From positions 17,793-77,735 of the forward strand of contig CADECY010000027.1 of assembly GCA_902825945.1 (NCBI GenBank): a DNA stretch of 59,943 nt. The letters are read 5' to 3'. The translations under genes and the position numbers were made by a program. Of the stretch, positions 15,566-24,167 are shown one piece after another. The notes under the pieces are model-generated. The model worked only from the letters and a program-made list of their open reading frames with translations, was not told the DNA's origin and searched no databases. How positions within the stretch are numbered: position 1 is the first letter of the stretch; each line of letters begins with the position of its first letter. This DNA is from an uncultured Acidobacteriota bacterium. GTDB taxonomy: Bacteria > Acidobacteriota > Terriglobia > Bryobacterales > Bryobacteraceae.

Positions 15566-16584
15566 AGAATTCGAATTGCGTGCGCGGACTGCGGCGACAC
15601 GCGGCCCACGCGATAGCTTTCGGGTGAGGCTTCGAGAAACAGCTCGGCGTCCGCCTCGGGCAACGACACGAGTAATCCGCCCGAGGTTTGAGGATCGTAG
15701 AGCAGGTCGAGCACTTCCTGGGCGGGCGCGCCCTCCACCTCGACATGCGGCGCGACGTACTCACGATTGTTCTTCAGTCCGCCAGGAATCGCGCCTTGCC
15801 GCGCGTATTCGACCGCGCCGGGAAGGAAGCGGATCGCGTCCGAATCGACCTCGAGGGTCACGCCCGATCCGTCCGCCATCTCGCGCGCGTGGCCGAGGAA
15901 TCCGAAGCCGGTGATGTCGGTGCAGGCATTGACCGCCGCCGCGGGAAGCGCTTCCGAAGCCGCGCGATTGAGCAGGAGCATCGACTCGATCATCGCCACG
16001 ACGTCCGCCGCCGCCGCCAAGCCGCGCTTCAACGCTGTCGCGACCACGCCGGTGCCGAGCCTCTTCGTAAACACCAATGCATCGCCCACGCGCGCTCCAG
16101 AATTGGTCCAGACGCGATCAGGGTGGATTGAACCGGTGACCGAGTATCCGAACTTGATCTCGTCATCGTTCACGCTGTGTCCGCCGAGAATCACGCATCC
16201 AGCCTCGCGCATCTTTTCGGCGCCGCCGACGAGGATGCGCGTCAGTACGTCGAGATCGCCCTTGCCTGGATAACAGACGATCGACAGGGCCGACATCGGC
16301 CTTCCGCCCATTGCATAGACATCGCTCAACGAATTGGCCGCCGCGATGGCGCCGAACGTGTATGGGTCATCCACGATTGGGGTGAAGAAATCCACGGTCT
16401 GCACAAGCGCCAGATCGCGAGACACACGATAGACGCCCGCGTCGTCGGAGGTGTCGTATCCGACGATCACGTTATGATCCACCACTCGTGGCACACCGCA
16501 AAGCACCTGGTCCAAAACCTTTGGACTCAATTTGGACGCTCAACCAGCGGCTTTGACGTGTGCCGTCAACTTCTCCGCGTTCAT
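15562..16584 (-). CDS. selD: Selenide, water dikinase (selenophosphate synthetase), Sec-containing
   Basis: Makes selenophosphate from selenide and ATP for selenocysteine and selenouridine synthesis. The full frame is 340 residues if TGA at 16542-16540 is read as selenocysteine 15. The N terminus then reads MNAEKLTAHVKAAGUASKLSPK, matching the family active-site loop G-[C/U]-x-x-K-[IL]-x-P with Lys18. Starting after the TGA (TTG 16530) would delete both catalytic residues. Other motifs are intact: GYDTSDDAGVYR, TVDFFTPIVDDPY, AANSLSDVYAMGG, TDITGFGFLGH and LYDPQTSGGLL. A SECIS-like hairpin follows the TGA. ATG 16584 is the only nearby ATG; its ribosome site is weak. Overlaps pyrF by 4 bases. 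Confidence 0.92.
16510..16542 (-). promoter_or_regulatory. Bacterial SECIS-like element after the selD UGA
   Basis: Starting at the TGA (16542-16540), 20 bases downstream lies a hairpin with a perfect 7-bp stem (GTCCAAA at 16526-16520 with TTTGGAC at 16516-16510) and loop GGT. Bacterial SECIS elements need a short stem-loop with a loop guanine roughly 16-37 bases after UGA, and this fits. An alternative, longer-looped pairing with the earlier GTCCAAA (16537-16531) is possible. Confidence 0.75.
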
Positions 16585-16618
16585 CAGCGTCAGGCTAGCA
16601 CAGCAACCCTGCCTCTCC

Positions 16619-17560
16619 TCACTTGGTCAGCTTCTCGAGCCACGCAAAGATCGGGTCGAACAGGATCTCGTGCCCGCCGTCGAACAGCGTCACGCGCGCC
16701 GGACCCGCTTCTCTCCGGAACAATACTGCTTTCGGATAGCTCGCATCCGGTGCGGCGGCGGGCCACCCGGAGGGTAGCTTCGCCATGCGCACGATCTCCT
16801 CGATCTCGGCATCCGCGATCCGCTGCGAGCTTTTGCCATTGATCCGGGCCAGTTCGTTGAACGCGCGCAGCGAATGATAGACCGGAACCGAGCCGGTGTG
16901 ACCATCCTGAATCCCCGCGTTGATGTCGATGCGAACGCCACGCGCTTTGGCCATCGCGAACAGCGGTGATCTCCGCCGGTACTCGGCTTGGCGCCCGGCC
17001 ACGTCGGGTGGGCCGCCGAAGACCGCTTCGAGATCCTCCGCGTACTTCCGCCCTGCCTTGCGGCTATCGGCGTGCCAGGCGGCGAGATCGGTGATCGGCA
17101 CGTAGGCCGACACCGCGGTCCAGAGTTTCGGATGCCGGGCGGCCATCAGCAACGACATGTATCCGCCGCCCGATCCGCCCGCGAGGTAGACGCGCGCGGG
17201 ATCGATCTTCGCGCGTTGGCGTGCCCAATTCAGCGCGTCCACGACATCGGCCACCGCGGCATCGGAGCCGCCGGCGATCGGGTGCCTGTTGGGTCCGCGA
17301 AAGTCCGGGAAAACGAGCGCCCATCCCCGCGCCTGGCACCGCTTGGCGTAATCGAGCGCGTCTTTCTGCTTGTAGTCTCCGCTCCAGCTATGCAAGGCCA
17401 CGAGCAACGGAACCGGCCGATCGCCGCCGGGATGAAACCACATCGCCTTCTGCTCGGAGCCATCGAACGAACTCCGGATCGACACTCCCTCGAGTTGCTG
17501 GGCGGGCAGCGCGGTCGCGGAGAGCGTAGCCAGCGTAAGTACCGGAATCGTGAATCTCAT
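16619..17560 (-). CDS. Secreted alpha/beta hydrolase (prolyl oligopeptidase-like)
   Basis: 313 residues with a signal peptide ending near ALPAQ. The alpha/beta hydrolase core shows LLVALHSWSGDY (oxyanion region), ALVFPDFRGPN, the nucleophile elbow GGSGGGYMSLLMA (Ser near 132), and a late FDGGHE with the likely catalytic His. Similar acidobacterial and planctomycete proteins are annotated as S9-type peptidases or esterases; substrate unknown. It lies 34 bases upstream of selD in the same direction and is the first gene of that operon. Divergent to the 2Fe-2S subunit gene. Confidence 0.85.
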   Translation of the reverse strand: MRFTIPVLTLATLSATALPAQQLEGVSIRSSFDGSEQKAMWFHPGGDRPVPLLVALHSWSGDYKQKDALDYAKRCQARGWALVFPDFRGPNRHPIAGGSDAAVADVVDALNWARQRAKIDPARVYLAGGSGGGYMSLLMAARHPKLWTAVSAYVPITDLAAWHADSRKAGRKYAEDLEAVFGGPPDVAGRQAEYRRRSPLFAMAKARGVRIDINAGIQDGHTGSVPVYHSLRAFNELARINGKSSQRIADAEIEEIVRMAKLPSGWPAAAPDASYPKAVLFRREAGPARVTLFDGGHEILFDPIFAWLEKLTK

Positions 17561-17632
17561 CGCGGCATCGTACCACGGGCCGTGAACGCATTGATCTCAG
17601 ACTCCGCGTGTGCCAGACTCGGGAGAATCGCG

Positions 17633-18097
17633 ATGATGATCCAGTTCAAAGTCAACGGCAGCGCCCGGCGCGCCGAGACGGATGGAGAACGGCCGCTGCT
17701 CGACGTGCTCCGGGAAGATCTCGGTCTCACCGGCACCAAGTACGGCTGCGGAGAAGGTCAGTGCCGCGCCTGCTCGGTTTTGCTCGACGGCAAGGCGGTC
17801 ACTTCCTGTCTCACTCCCGTGAAGATGGCGGCGGGAAAATCCGTCACCACGATCGAGGGACTCGAGAAGCAGGGCAAACTCCATCGTGTGCAACAGGCCT
17901 TCATCGACGAGGGCGCGATGCAGTGCGGCTACTGCGTGCCCGGGATGATCCTGCGCACCGCCGTGCTGCTCGAGTCGAAACCCAAGCCCAGCGACGCCGA
18001 GATCAATGACGCGCTGAATGGCAACCTCTGCCGATGCTGCGGGTATCCGCGAATCGTCGCGGCGGTGAAGCGCGCCGCGGAGGCCACTCATGCCTGA
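17633..18097 (+). CDS. 2Fe-2S subunit of a xanthine dehydrogenase-family oxidoreductase
   Basis: 154 residues. It carries two [2Fe-2S] sets: a plant-ferredoxin type near the N terminus (CGEGQCRACSVLLDG ... C) and the helical CoxS type (CGYCVPGM ... CRCCGYPRI). This is the small subunit that passes electrons from the molybdenum centre. The first of two adjacent ATGs (17633) is preferred, with GGGAGA about 7 bases before it. It overlaps the molybdopterin subunit gene by 8 bases. The order small-large without a flavin subunit is that of isoquinoline 1-oxidoreductase-type enzymes. Confidence 0.93.
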   Translation: MMIQFKVNGSARRAETDGERPLLDVLREDLGLTGTKYGCGEGQCRACSVLLDGKAVTSCLTPVKMAAGKSVTTIEGLEKQGKLHRVQQAFIDEGAMQCGYCVPGMILRTAVLLESKPKPSDAEINDALNGNLCRCCGYPRIVAAVKRAAEATHA

Positions 18098-20006
18098 CCT
18101 CGAATTCGAGCCGGAGCGCTACGAACTGCGCGAGCCACCCGTCTACGATTTCATCCCCACGCGACGCGAGTTTCTCGAGATCGCTGGTGTTGGCCTGCTC
18201 GTCACCGTGATGGCGGGGGAAGCGGAGGCGGCGACGGAAGCCGCTGGACGCTTATTGATCGGCGACGACGGAATCGTTACTGTCTACACGGGCAAGGTCG
18301 AAGTGGGGCAAGGAGCGCGCACTGAACTCGCGATGGCCGCCGCCGAGGAACTCGGTGTGCCGCTCGACAAGGTTCGCGTCGTGATGGCGGATACGGACGT
18401 GGTTCCGGTGGATGGAATCACGGCTGGCAGCAGGACGACACCCTCGACGGTTCCCGCTGTTCGCAAGGCGGCCGCCGAGGCGCGGGAGCGGCTGAGTCCC
18501 GGATCGAAGGCCACGGGCAAAGTCCTCGGCACATCGCGGCATCGCATGGACGGGCGCGCGATCGTGACCGGCCAGCATCGCTTTCCCTCCGACATACGCC
18601 GCCCCGGAATGATGTACGGGGCCGTGCTACGCGCGCCGTCCTACGGTGCCACTCTGCAATCGATCGACAGCAGCGCCGTTCGCAACGTGAACGTGGTCTA
18701 TGACGGAACTTTCGCGGGGTGCGTCGCTCCAAGTTCCTTCGGCGCACGCAAGGCAGTCGAGGCACTCGCCGAAACGGCCAAGTGGGATGTGAAGCCTCAT
18801 CCCGCGAGTTCCGGGTTGTTCGATCATCTCCGCGAACACATGAGCACCAGTTCGCGGGGCCGCGAGAACGCGCGGGGATCGGTGAGCGAAGCGCTCGCGG
18901 GCGCGGCGAAGAAGCTGAGTGCCGGGTATCGTGTACCTTACATCCAGCACGCGCCAATGGAGCCGCGCGCCGCGGTTGCCGAGTGGCGGCAGGGCAAGCT
19001 CACCGTCTGGACCGGCACCCAGAATCCGCACGGAGTTCGGGATCAACTGGCGCAAGCGTTCCATATCGACAAGGCGGCGGTGCGCGTCGTGGTGCCGGAC
19101 ACCGGCGGCGGTTTCGGCGGCAAGCACACCGGCGAGGTTGCGATCGAAGCGGCGAGATTGGCCCGCGCGGCGGCGAAGCCGGTTTCGCTGCGATGGTCAC
19201 GCACCGAGGAGTTCGCGTGGGCATACTTCCGGCCCGCCGGAGTCTTCGAAATCGAGGCCGCTCTCGACGCCGATGGCCGTCTGACTGCGTGGGATTTTCT
19301 GAACATCAACGCCGGATCGGCCGCGATCGAGACTCCCTATCGTGTGGCCAACTCGCGCACGCGATTCCGCGATTCGCAGTCTCCGTTGCGCGGAGGCTCA
19401 TACCGCGGCATCGCCGCCACCGCAAACAATTTCGCTCGAGAGTGTTTCATGGACGAATTGGCCGCGGCGGCCAGCGCCGATCCGGTGGCATTTCGATTGG
19501 CGCATCTCGATAACGAGCGGCTTTCAAACGTAGTCAAAGCCGCCGCACGATCGTTCGGTTGGGAGAATCGTCCGAAGGGCTCCGGAATCGCGTGCGGAAC
19601 CGAGAAGGGTTCCTATGTGGCGGCGTGCGCGGAAGTGGAGCCTGGCAAGAATGGCGCCGTGAACGTCCGGCGGATCACGATGGCGTTCGAATGCGGGATG
19701 ATCCTCAACCCCGCGAATCTGCGGGCGCAGGTCGAAGGCTCGATCATTCAGGGACTCGGCGGGGCCCTCACCGAAGAGATCCGCTTCGAGAACGGTAAGC
19801 TGCTGAACGGCAGCTTCGCCAAGTACCCGGTACCGCGATTCCGCGACGTTCCCCAGCTCGATATCGTGCTGGTGAACCGCACCGATCTCGCGCCAGCCGG
19901 AGCCGGAGAGACGCCGATCATAGCCGTTGCGCCCGCCATCGCCAATGCGCTATACCATGCAACAGGGGCTCGGGCTAGGTCGATGCCGGTGAAAGGACCG
20001 GCGTGA
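18090..20006 (+). CDS. Molybdopterin-binding subunit, xanthine dehydrogenase / isoquinoline 1-oxidoreductase family, Tat-exported
   Basis: 638 residues. The N terminus (about 28-50) has TRREFLEIAGVGLLV, a Tat-type signal, so the mature enzyme probably works in the periplasm. Core motifs include GKVEVGQGARTELAMAAAEEL, VVVPDTGGGFGGKHTGEVAIEAA (Moco binding), the Moco-loop GSYRGIAATANNF, FECGMILNPANLRAQVEGSIIQGLGGAL, and GAGETPIIAVAPAIANAL with the Glu near the C terminus that acts as catalytic base in this family. It is shorter than the usual 720-750 residues. The substrate, probably an aldehyde or N-heterocycle, is unknown. Overlaps both neighbours. Confidence 0.9.
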   Translation: MPDLEFEPERYELREPPVYDFIPTRREFLEIAGVGLLVTVMAGEAEAATEAAGRLLIGDDGIVTVYTGKVEVGQGARTELAMAAAEELGVPLDKVRVVMADTDVVPVDGITAGSRTTPSTVPAVRKAAAEARERLSPGSKATGKVLGTSRHRMDGRAIVTGQHRFPSDIRRPGMMYGAVLRAPSYGATLQSIDSSAVRNVNVVYDGTFAGCVAPSSFGARKAVEALAETAKWDVKPHPASSGLFDHLREHMSTSSRGRENARGSVSEALAGAAKKLSAGYRVPYIQHAPMEPRAAVAEWRQGKLTVWTGTQNPHGVRDQLAQAFHIDKAAVRVVVPDTGGGFGGKHTGEVAIEAARLARAAAKPVSLRWSRTEEFAWAYFRPAGVFEIEAALDADGRLTAWDFLNINAGSAAIETPYRVANSRTRFRDSQSPLRGGSYRGIAATANNFARECFMDELAAAASADPVAFRLAHLDNERLSNVVKAAARSFGWENRPKGSGIACGTEKGSYVAACAEVEPGKNGAVNVRRITMAFECGMILNPANLRAQVEGSIIQGLGGALTEEIRFENGKLLNGSFAKYPVPRFRDVPQLDIVLVNRTDLAPAGAGETPIIAVAPAIANALYHATGARARSMPVKGPA

Positions 20007-21148
20007 AATATTTTCTAGCAATCACGTTATTGCTCGCCGCTGCATTCGCGGCGCACGATGGCGGATCGGTGCTGCCCCTGGATCACAAGGCGATCCGCTA
20101 TTCCGAACAACCCGCCCGCGATCCCGTGTCGAAGCTCGCTGAACGGCTTCGGAAGGGCGAAGCGAAGCTGAGCTACGATCCCGATCACGGCTACCTGCCA
20201 GCCGTCTTGCGCGAACTGCGTGTTCCGCTGGCTTCGCAGGTGCTCGTGTTTTCGAAGACGAGTTTCCAGGCCGTGCGTATCGCGCCGCGCCTCCCGCGCG
20301 CGATCTACTTCAACGACGAGGTCACCGTCGGATGGGTGCGCGGAGGCGATGTCGTGGAGTTCGCCGCCGCCGATCCCGAGCTCGGCACGACGTTCTATTC
20401 GCTCGATCAGGAAGAGAGGGAGCTGCCGCTCATCGAACGGCGCGGCATGGAGTGCCTTCAGTGCCATCACTCGCCCGCGACGCAAGGCGTGCCGGGGCTC
20501 CTGGTGCGATCGGTGGAGACCGATCGCTACGGCAAGCCGATGTTCCCCGGACCTTCCTACATCACCGACCATCGCAGTCCGCTGAAACAGCGCTGGGGCG
20601 GCTGGTATGTCAGCGGAACTCACGGCGAGGCTCAACACATGGGCAACACCGGTGTACTCAACAAGGCCGACCTGCGCGAGTTCTTCGACATCGGTGCGTA
20701 TCTCACCCCGCACTCCGACATCGTTGCGCTGATGGTCTTGGAGCACCAGACCCAGACGCTCAACATGCTCGCGCGTGCCACCTACCAGTCGAAGATGGGC
20801 GAAACGCCCGACACCTCCGAACTCGTGAAGTTCCTCGTCTATGAAGGGGAGGCTACGCTCGACGCACCATTGAAGGGAACGTCGGGCTTCGCCGAGCAAT
20901 TCGCCAAGGCAGGGCCGCGCGACAAGCAGGGGCGAAGTCTCCGCGACCTCGATCTGAAGCGCCGGATGTTCCGCTACCCGCTCAGTTTTCTCATCTATTC
21001 GGGAGCGTTCGACGGCATGCCGGACACCTTGAAACAGGCGGTTTATCGCAAGCTGTACGATACATTGCGATCAGACCCGAAGGGCAAAGCCGCGATCGAA
21101 ATCGTGCGCGATACCAAGTCCGGGTTGCCGTCGTACTGGTTCGATTGA
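20003..21148 (+). CDS. Exported protein with one c-type haem motif, partner of the Mo-enzyme operon
   Basis: 381 residues. A signal peptide (MKYFLAITLLLAAAFAAHDG) is followed by a domain with a single CLQCHH (CxxCH) near residue 151 and several conserved-looking His/Met (GTHGEAQHMGN). A monohaem cytochrome c-like role is likely: haem would be attached in the periplasm. GTG 20003 overlaps the stop of the Mo subunit as GTGA, so the three genes form one operon, and this protein is the natural electron acceptor for the exported oxidoreductase. The fold outside the haem site is not recognised. Confidence 0.75.
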   Translation: MKYFLAITLLLAAAFAAHDGGSVLPLDHKAIRYSEQPARDPVSKLAERLRKGEAKLSYDPDHGYLPAVLRELRVPLASQVLVFSKTSFQAVRIAPRLPRAIYFNDEVTVGWVRGGDVVEFAAADPELGTTFYSLDQEERELPLIERRGMECLQCHHSPATQGVPGLLVRSVETDRYGKPMFPGPSYITDHRSPLKQRWGGWYVSGTHGEAQHMGNTGVLNKADLREFFDIGAYLTPHSDIVALMVLEHQTQTLNMLARATYQSKMGETPDTSELVKFLVYEGEATLDAPLKGTSGFAEQFAKAGPRDKQGRSLRDLDLKRRMFRYPLSFLIYSGAFDGMPDTLKQAVYRKLYDTLRSDPKGKAAIEIVRDTKSGLPSYWFD

Positions 21149-21157
21149 GAAGGGGCG

Positions 21158-21584
21158 CTACGGGCCCGCCCACTGATTCCACATGGCGCTCAGGAACTCG
21201 CGGGAGTCCGGCACTTCGAGAAGCACTGTATCGCCGCCGTTCTTGCCGGGCAGCAACAGCAAACTCGTCTCCGATCGCGCGGTACATGCGAACCTGCTTT
21301 CCGTTCGCGGTCCGATACCAGCCCGACCGGTAGTGCGAGTTCGCGAAGCCGTTGGTCCGGCGCGTCACGCGCCACTCGGCATCGTTGAGGGACACGGGCC
21401 GCGCCGAGTCGCGATCCACCGAACCGCGAACGAGCGTGACCAGATAGAAGCGGTCGCGGATTTCGAGCGAGTCGCGTGTCAGGTGGACATCCGGAAGGCC
21501 GGGCGCGTAGGTGACGGCCGCGACCCCGATCAAGGCCGCTGGAAGTGCGATCGCAGCGATGATCCACCCGTAGGCGCCGAGGCC
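21158..21584 (-). pseudogene. Second PH-like domain, decayed continuation of the upstream gene
   Basis: Directly after the TAG of the PH-like gene (21587-21585), and in the same frame, the DNA encodes a membrane segment (WIIAAIALPAALIGVAAV) and a second PH-like domain (VHLTRDSLEIRDRFYLV ... SGWYRTANGKQVRMYR). Near 21271-21285 the coding frame shifts by one base and resumes as SLLLLPGKNGGDTVLLEVPD, ending MWNQWAGP at a TAG (21160). No normal start lies before the membrane segment; TTG 21533 would cut it. A nonsense change plus a frameshift in an ancestral two-domain gene is the simplest reading. Sequencing error is possible. Confidence 0.6.
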
Positions 21585-22091
21585 CTACCGGCGGATTGGC
21601 TCCGCGTTGCTTGCCTGGTATGTGAGCGACGGCGCTTCGGCCTGGATTGCGGCGAGGAATCCATCGATATCATCCGGAGTGAACAGAGCCGTGCGGGAGC
21701 CGGTTGCCACCACCACCTGATCCTGCCGCCGGGTGCAGTACCACGTGCACTTGCCGAGTTTGCTCGTGCGAAAGATCCCGTAGTAACCGAAGAGTCCGCC
21801 CGAGCCCCACAGACGAATGGTCCACTTCAGGTCGTCAGGAGTTGCGCGGCGGACCGCTTGGAGGAATTCGAGTGGGAACTCTGCGTCCTTCAGCAGGCGC
21901 TTGACGATGATCGAGCGTCGCCCCACGACGTAGCGTTGCGGCGAGTATCCGTATGCGATCAGAATCACCAGAAAGCTCAGCGCGCCGATGATCCAGCTTT
22001 GCGCGATGAATGGACCGGCGGCGATAATCACTACGGCGATGGCCGAGAGCACTTTCGTCAACGTGTCGTAGGAGGCTCGGAATTCACGCAT
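21585..22091 (-). CDS. Bacterial PH-like domain membrane protein
   Basis: 168 residues. Two membrane segments near the N terminus (about 12-30 and 34-48) are followed by a PH-like beta-domain (RYVVGRRSIIVKRLL ... GLFGYYGIFRTSKLGKCTWYCTRRQDQVVVAT ... TPDDIDGFLAAIQ). Such proteins are common and of unknown role, often membrane-stress related. The gene may be the front half of a longer ancestral two-PH protein (see the entry just to its left). The divergent or convergent neighbours do not indicate a function. Confidence 0.7.
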   Translation of the reverse strand: MREFRASYDTLTKVLSAIAVVIIAAGPFIAQSWIIGALSFLVILIAYGYSPQRYVVGRRSIIVKRLLKDAEFPLEFLQAVRRATPDDLKWTIRLWGSGGLFGYYGIFRTSKLGKCTWYCTRRQDQVVVATGSRTALFTPDDIDGFLAAIQAEAPSLTYQASNAEPIRR

Positions 22092-22126
22092 TCTGCCTTG
22101 ATTCTAACGCAGCCGGAGTGTGTGGG

Positions 22127-24136
22127 TTAGCGCATTTCGCGGATCATGATCTTCACCGCTTCCGGCGAGATCATGTGCCGGGGCGCCGATTCGTCGATCA
22201 CCAGGCGGAAGCTGCCGTTGGAGCCGATCGCTCGTGTCACTTCCTTTTCGTAGACGCGCAGTGACTCCTCGTAGTTCAATCCGACCGAACGGCGCACGGA
22301 GTGCTGCGGCTCTCCGAAGCAGCAATCGTCCCGCCGGTTGAGGATCTGCACTTGCGCGCGTCCGGGCCCGATCGAGCCGAGCGTGTAGAGATCGCCATAG
22401 CCGGCAAACTTGTAGAACGGATCGAGGTATTGTTCGAGGTCACCGATCGATCCGCCCGCACGGAGGTAGAGAGGAATGCTGCCCGCAACGGGAAAGCTTC
22501 GCTTGATCGCGGGATCGATCGCCGCGTAGAGCGTCGTGGTCCAGCCGCCGCCAGAGAGTCCGGCCATGTGAATTTCCTTGTAGCGCGGCTTCAGTTCGTT
22601 GAGGGCGATGGCGGCTGGTTCGAGGAAAAACTTCAGCGCGTTGCCCGAGGCGAGTTTCTTATCGAAGAGCTTGCCATGCGGGAGCGTGCGGCAGTCGCCA
22701 GGCCGCATGCGCGGCATGTAGTTGGCGAGCACGGCATAGCCTTCGTCGAGCAGGAGATCGATCGCTTCTCCCATGCCGCCGCCGCGCGGATCCTTCGCAT
22801 CGTCGAACGTGCAGGCATGGCCGTGGTGCAGAGCGATGAGTTTTCCGTTCGCCTTCGCTTTCGGCATGAAATGATACGCGGTGTTCTCTTCACCCGCCGC
22901 CATCCGGATCGTCATCGTATCGACGCTCTTCAGATTGCGAAGTCCCGGCACCGGACTCGCATCATTCTTCTTCACCGAAGCCGGCCTTGCTTTGTGTGGG
23001 AAGCCTGCATCGCCCCAGATGAAGCGGATGATCGCGGCGCGCCGGGCATCGGCCTCCGCTTGGGAGGTGATGGTGACGAGCCGATCGTCCACCAGTTGCG
23101 GCGGTGGAAGCGAGAGCACCTTCGCGACGGTGGGCGCGAGCGCATCGGCCATCCATTGGAAGCCGAGATCGTTGGGGTGAGATCCATCCACGAGTCCGTC
23201 GAGTTGGTGCGGACCGAGCAGAGTGGTCCCTTCGACGAGCGTCAGCATTGTATCCCCGGCTGCAATTCGCGCGCTGACGACATCGCGGATGTGCTGGCGC
23301 ATCTCGTCGTAGACCGGCGGATTGCGCGACGAGGAGATCGGCGTGATCGCGAGTACTGGGGTCTTCGGATGCTTCTCGCGAATCCGGGTGAGAAACGGCG
23401 CGTAGACTTCGCGGACCGATTCGATCGTGCGGTTGTTCTGCGAGAAGTCGAGCACAAAGGCCGCCGCGTCGATCTCGGCTACCATCCCGGCGACCACGGG
23501 CTCGCCCTTTCCGTTCCCGGAGAATCCGAGATTGACGAAATCGAGAGTCAACTGCCTTCCGAGAATCGCCTGATAACTCATGCCCGAGCGGCTGGCGCAG
23601 CCGCCTTGGGTGATGGAGGTCCCGTAGAAGACGACTGGCTTCGGGTTGACGAAGCGCCGCGCGGGCGCGACCGAAGCACCGGGATCGAGACCGATCGCGA
23701 TGGGGGTCACGGGCTTGTAGAGCGGAAGGTACAACGTAATCTCGCGCTCTTGTTTCGGCAGGTTTTCGACGAAGACATGCTCGACGATCTTGCCGGCCGC
23801 GGCGTCCTTGGGTGCGACCGCGGTAGAGCGATAGACGCCGTCAAGGTAGAGATCGACGCCGGTTTGTCCAAAGGCATGCATGTTCGCCATGTTCGGCGGC
23901 GAGGGATAATCGAGCCGGATCGAGATGCTGGTGGAGTTGGTCCGGAAGCGAATGCGCCCGCCAGTTGGCGACTGTCCGAGGCTCCAAACGGCGGGCGGGA
24001 GTTGCTCCTTGAGCCGCTTGGGCAGACGGATGAATTCGCCTTGGTTCTCGGCGAACCAAGGAAGCCCACGAACGTCGAAGCGCGGGTCACGCGCTGGGAT
24101 CCAATCGGGCGTGGCGGCGCCTGCAAGCGCCGCCAT
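22127..24136 (-). CDS. Secreted fusion of an SGNH esterase and an alpha/beta-hydrolase esterase
   Basis: About 669 residues. First part: a jelly-roll-like lead (FDVRGLPWF ... NSTSISIRLDY) and an SGNH hydrolase with VFYGTSITQGG (nucleophile Ser), LGFSGNGKGE, and DGSHPNDLGFQWM (Asp/His). Second part: an alpha/beta hydrolase with LIALHHGHAC, the elbow GLSGGGWTTTLYA, and a late ESAPRHM His. Both catalytic sets look complete, so it may remove two kinds of ester group, such as acetyls, from a polysaccharide. The 5' end is uncertain: ATG 24136 follows the receptor stop by 31 bases but leaves little signal peptide, while ATG 24241 overlaps the receptor gene. Probably cotranscribed with that receptor. 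Confidence 0.82.
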   Translation of the reverse strand: MAALAGAATPDWIPARDPRFDVRGLPWFAENQGEFIRLPKRLKEQLPPAVWSLGQSPTGGRIRFRTNSTSISIRLDYPSPPNMANMHAFGQTGVDLYLDGVYRSTAVAPKDAAAGKIVEHVFVENLPKQEREITLYLPLYKPVTPIAIGLDPGASVAPARRFVNPKPVVFYGTSITQGGCASRSGMSYQAILGRQLTLDFVNLGFSGNGKGEPVVAGMVAEIDAAAFVLDFSQNNRTIESVREVYAPFLTRIREKHPKTPVLAITPISSSRNPPVYDEMRQHIRDVVSARIAAGDTMLTLVEGTTLLGPHQLDGLVDGSHPNDLGFQWMADALAPTVAKVLSLPPPQLVDDRLVTITSQAEADARRAAIIRFIWGDAGFPHKARPASVKKNDASPVPGLRNLKSVDTMTIRMAAGEENTAYHFMPKAKANGKLIALHHGHACTFDDAKDPRGGGMGEAIDLLLDEGYAVLANYMPRMRPGDCRTLPHGKLFDKKLASGNALKFFLEPAAIALNELKPRYKEIHMAGLSGGGWTTTLYAAIDPAIKRSFPVAGSIPLYLRAGGSIGDLEQYLDPFYKFAGYGDLYTLGSIGPGRAQVQILNRRDDCCFGEPQHSVRRSVGLNYEESLRVYEKEVTRAIGSNGSFRLVIDESAPRHMISPEAVKIMIREMR

Positions 24137-24167
24137 CAGTCCGAAGAGCCAAGCAGAAAGAAGCGGT

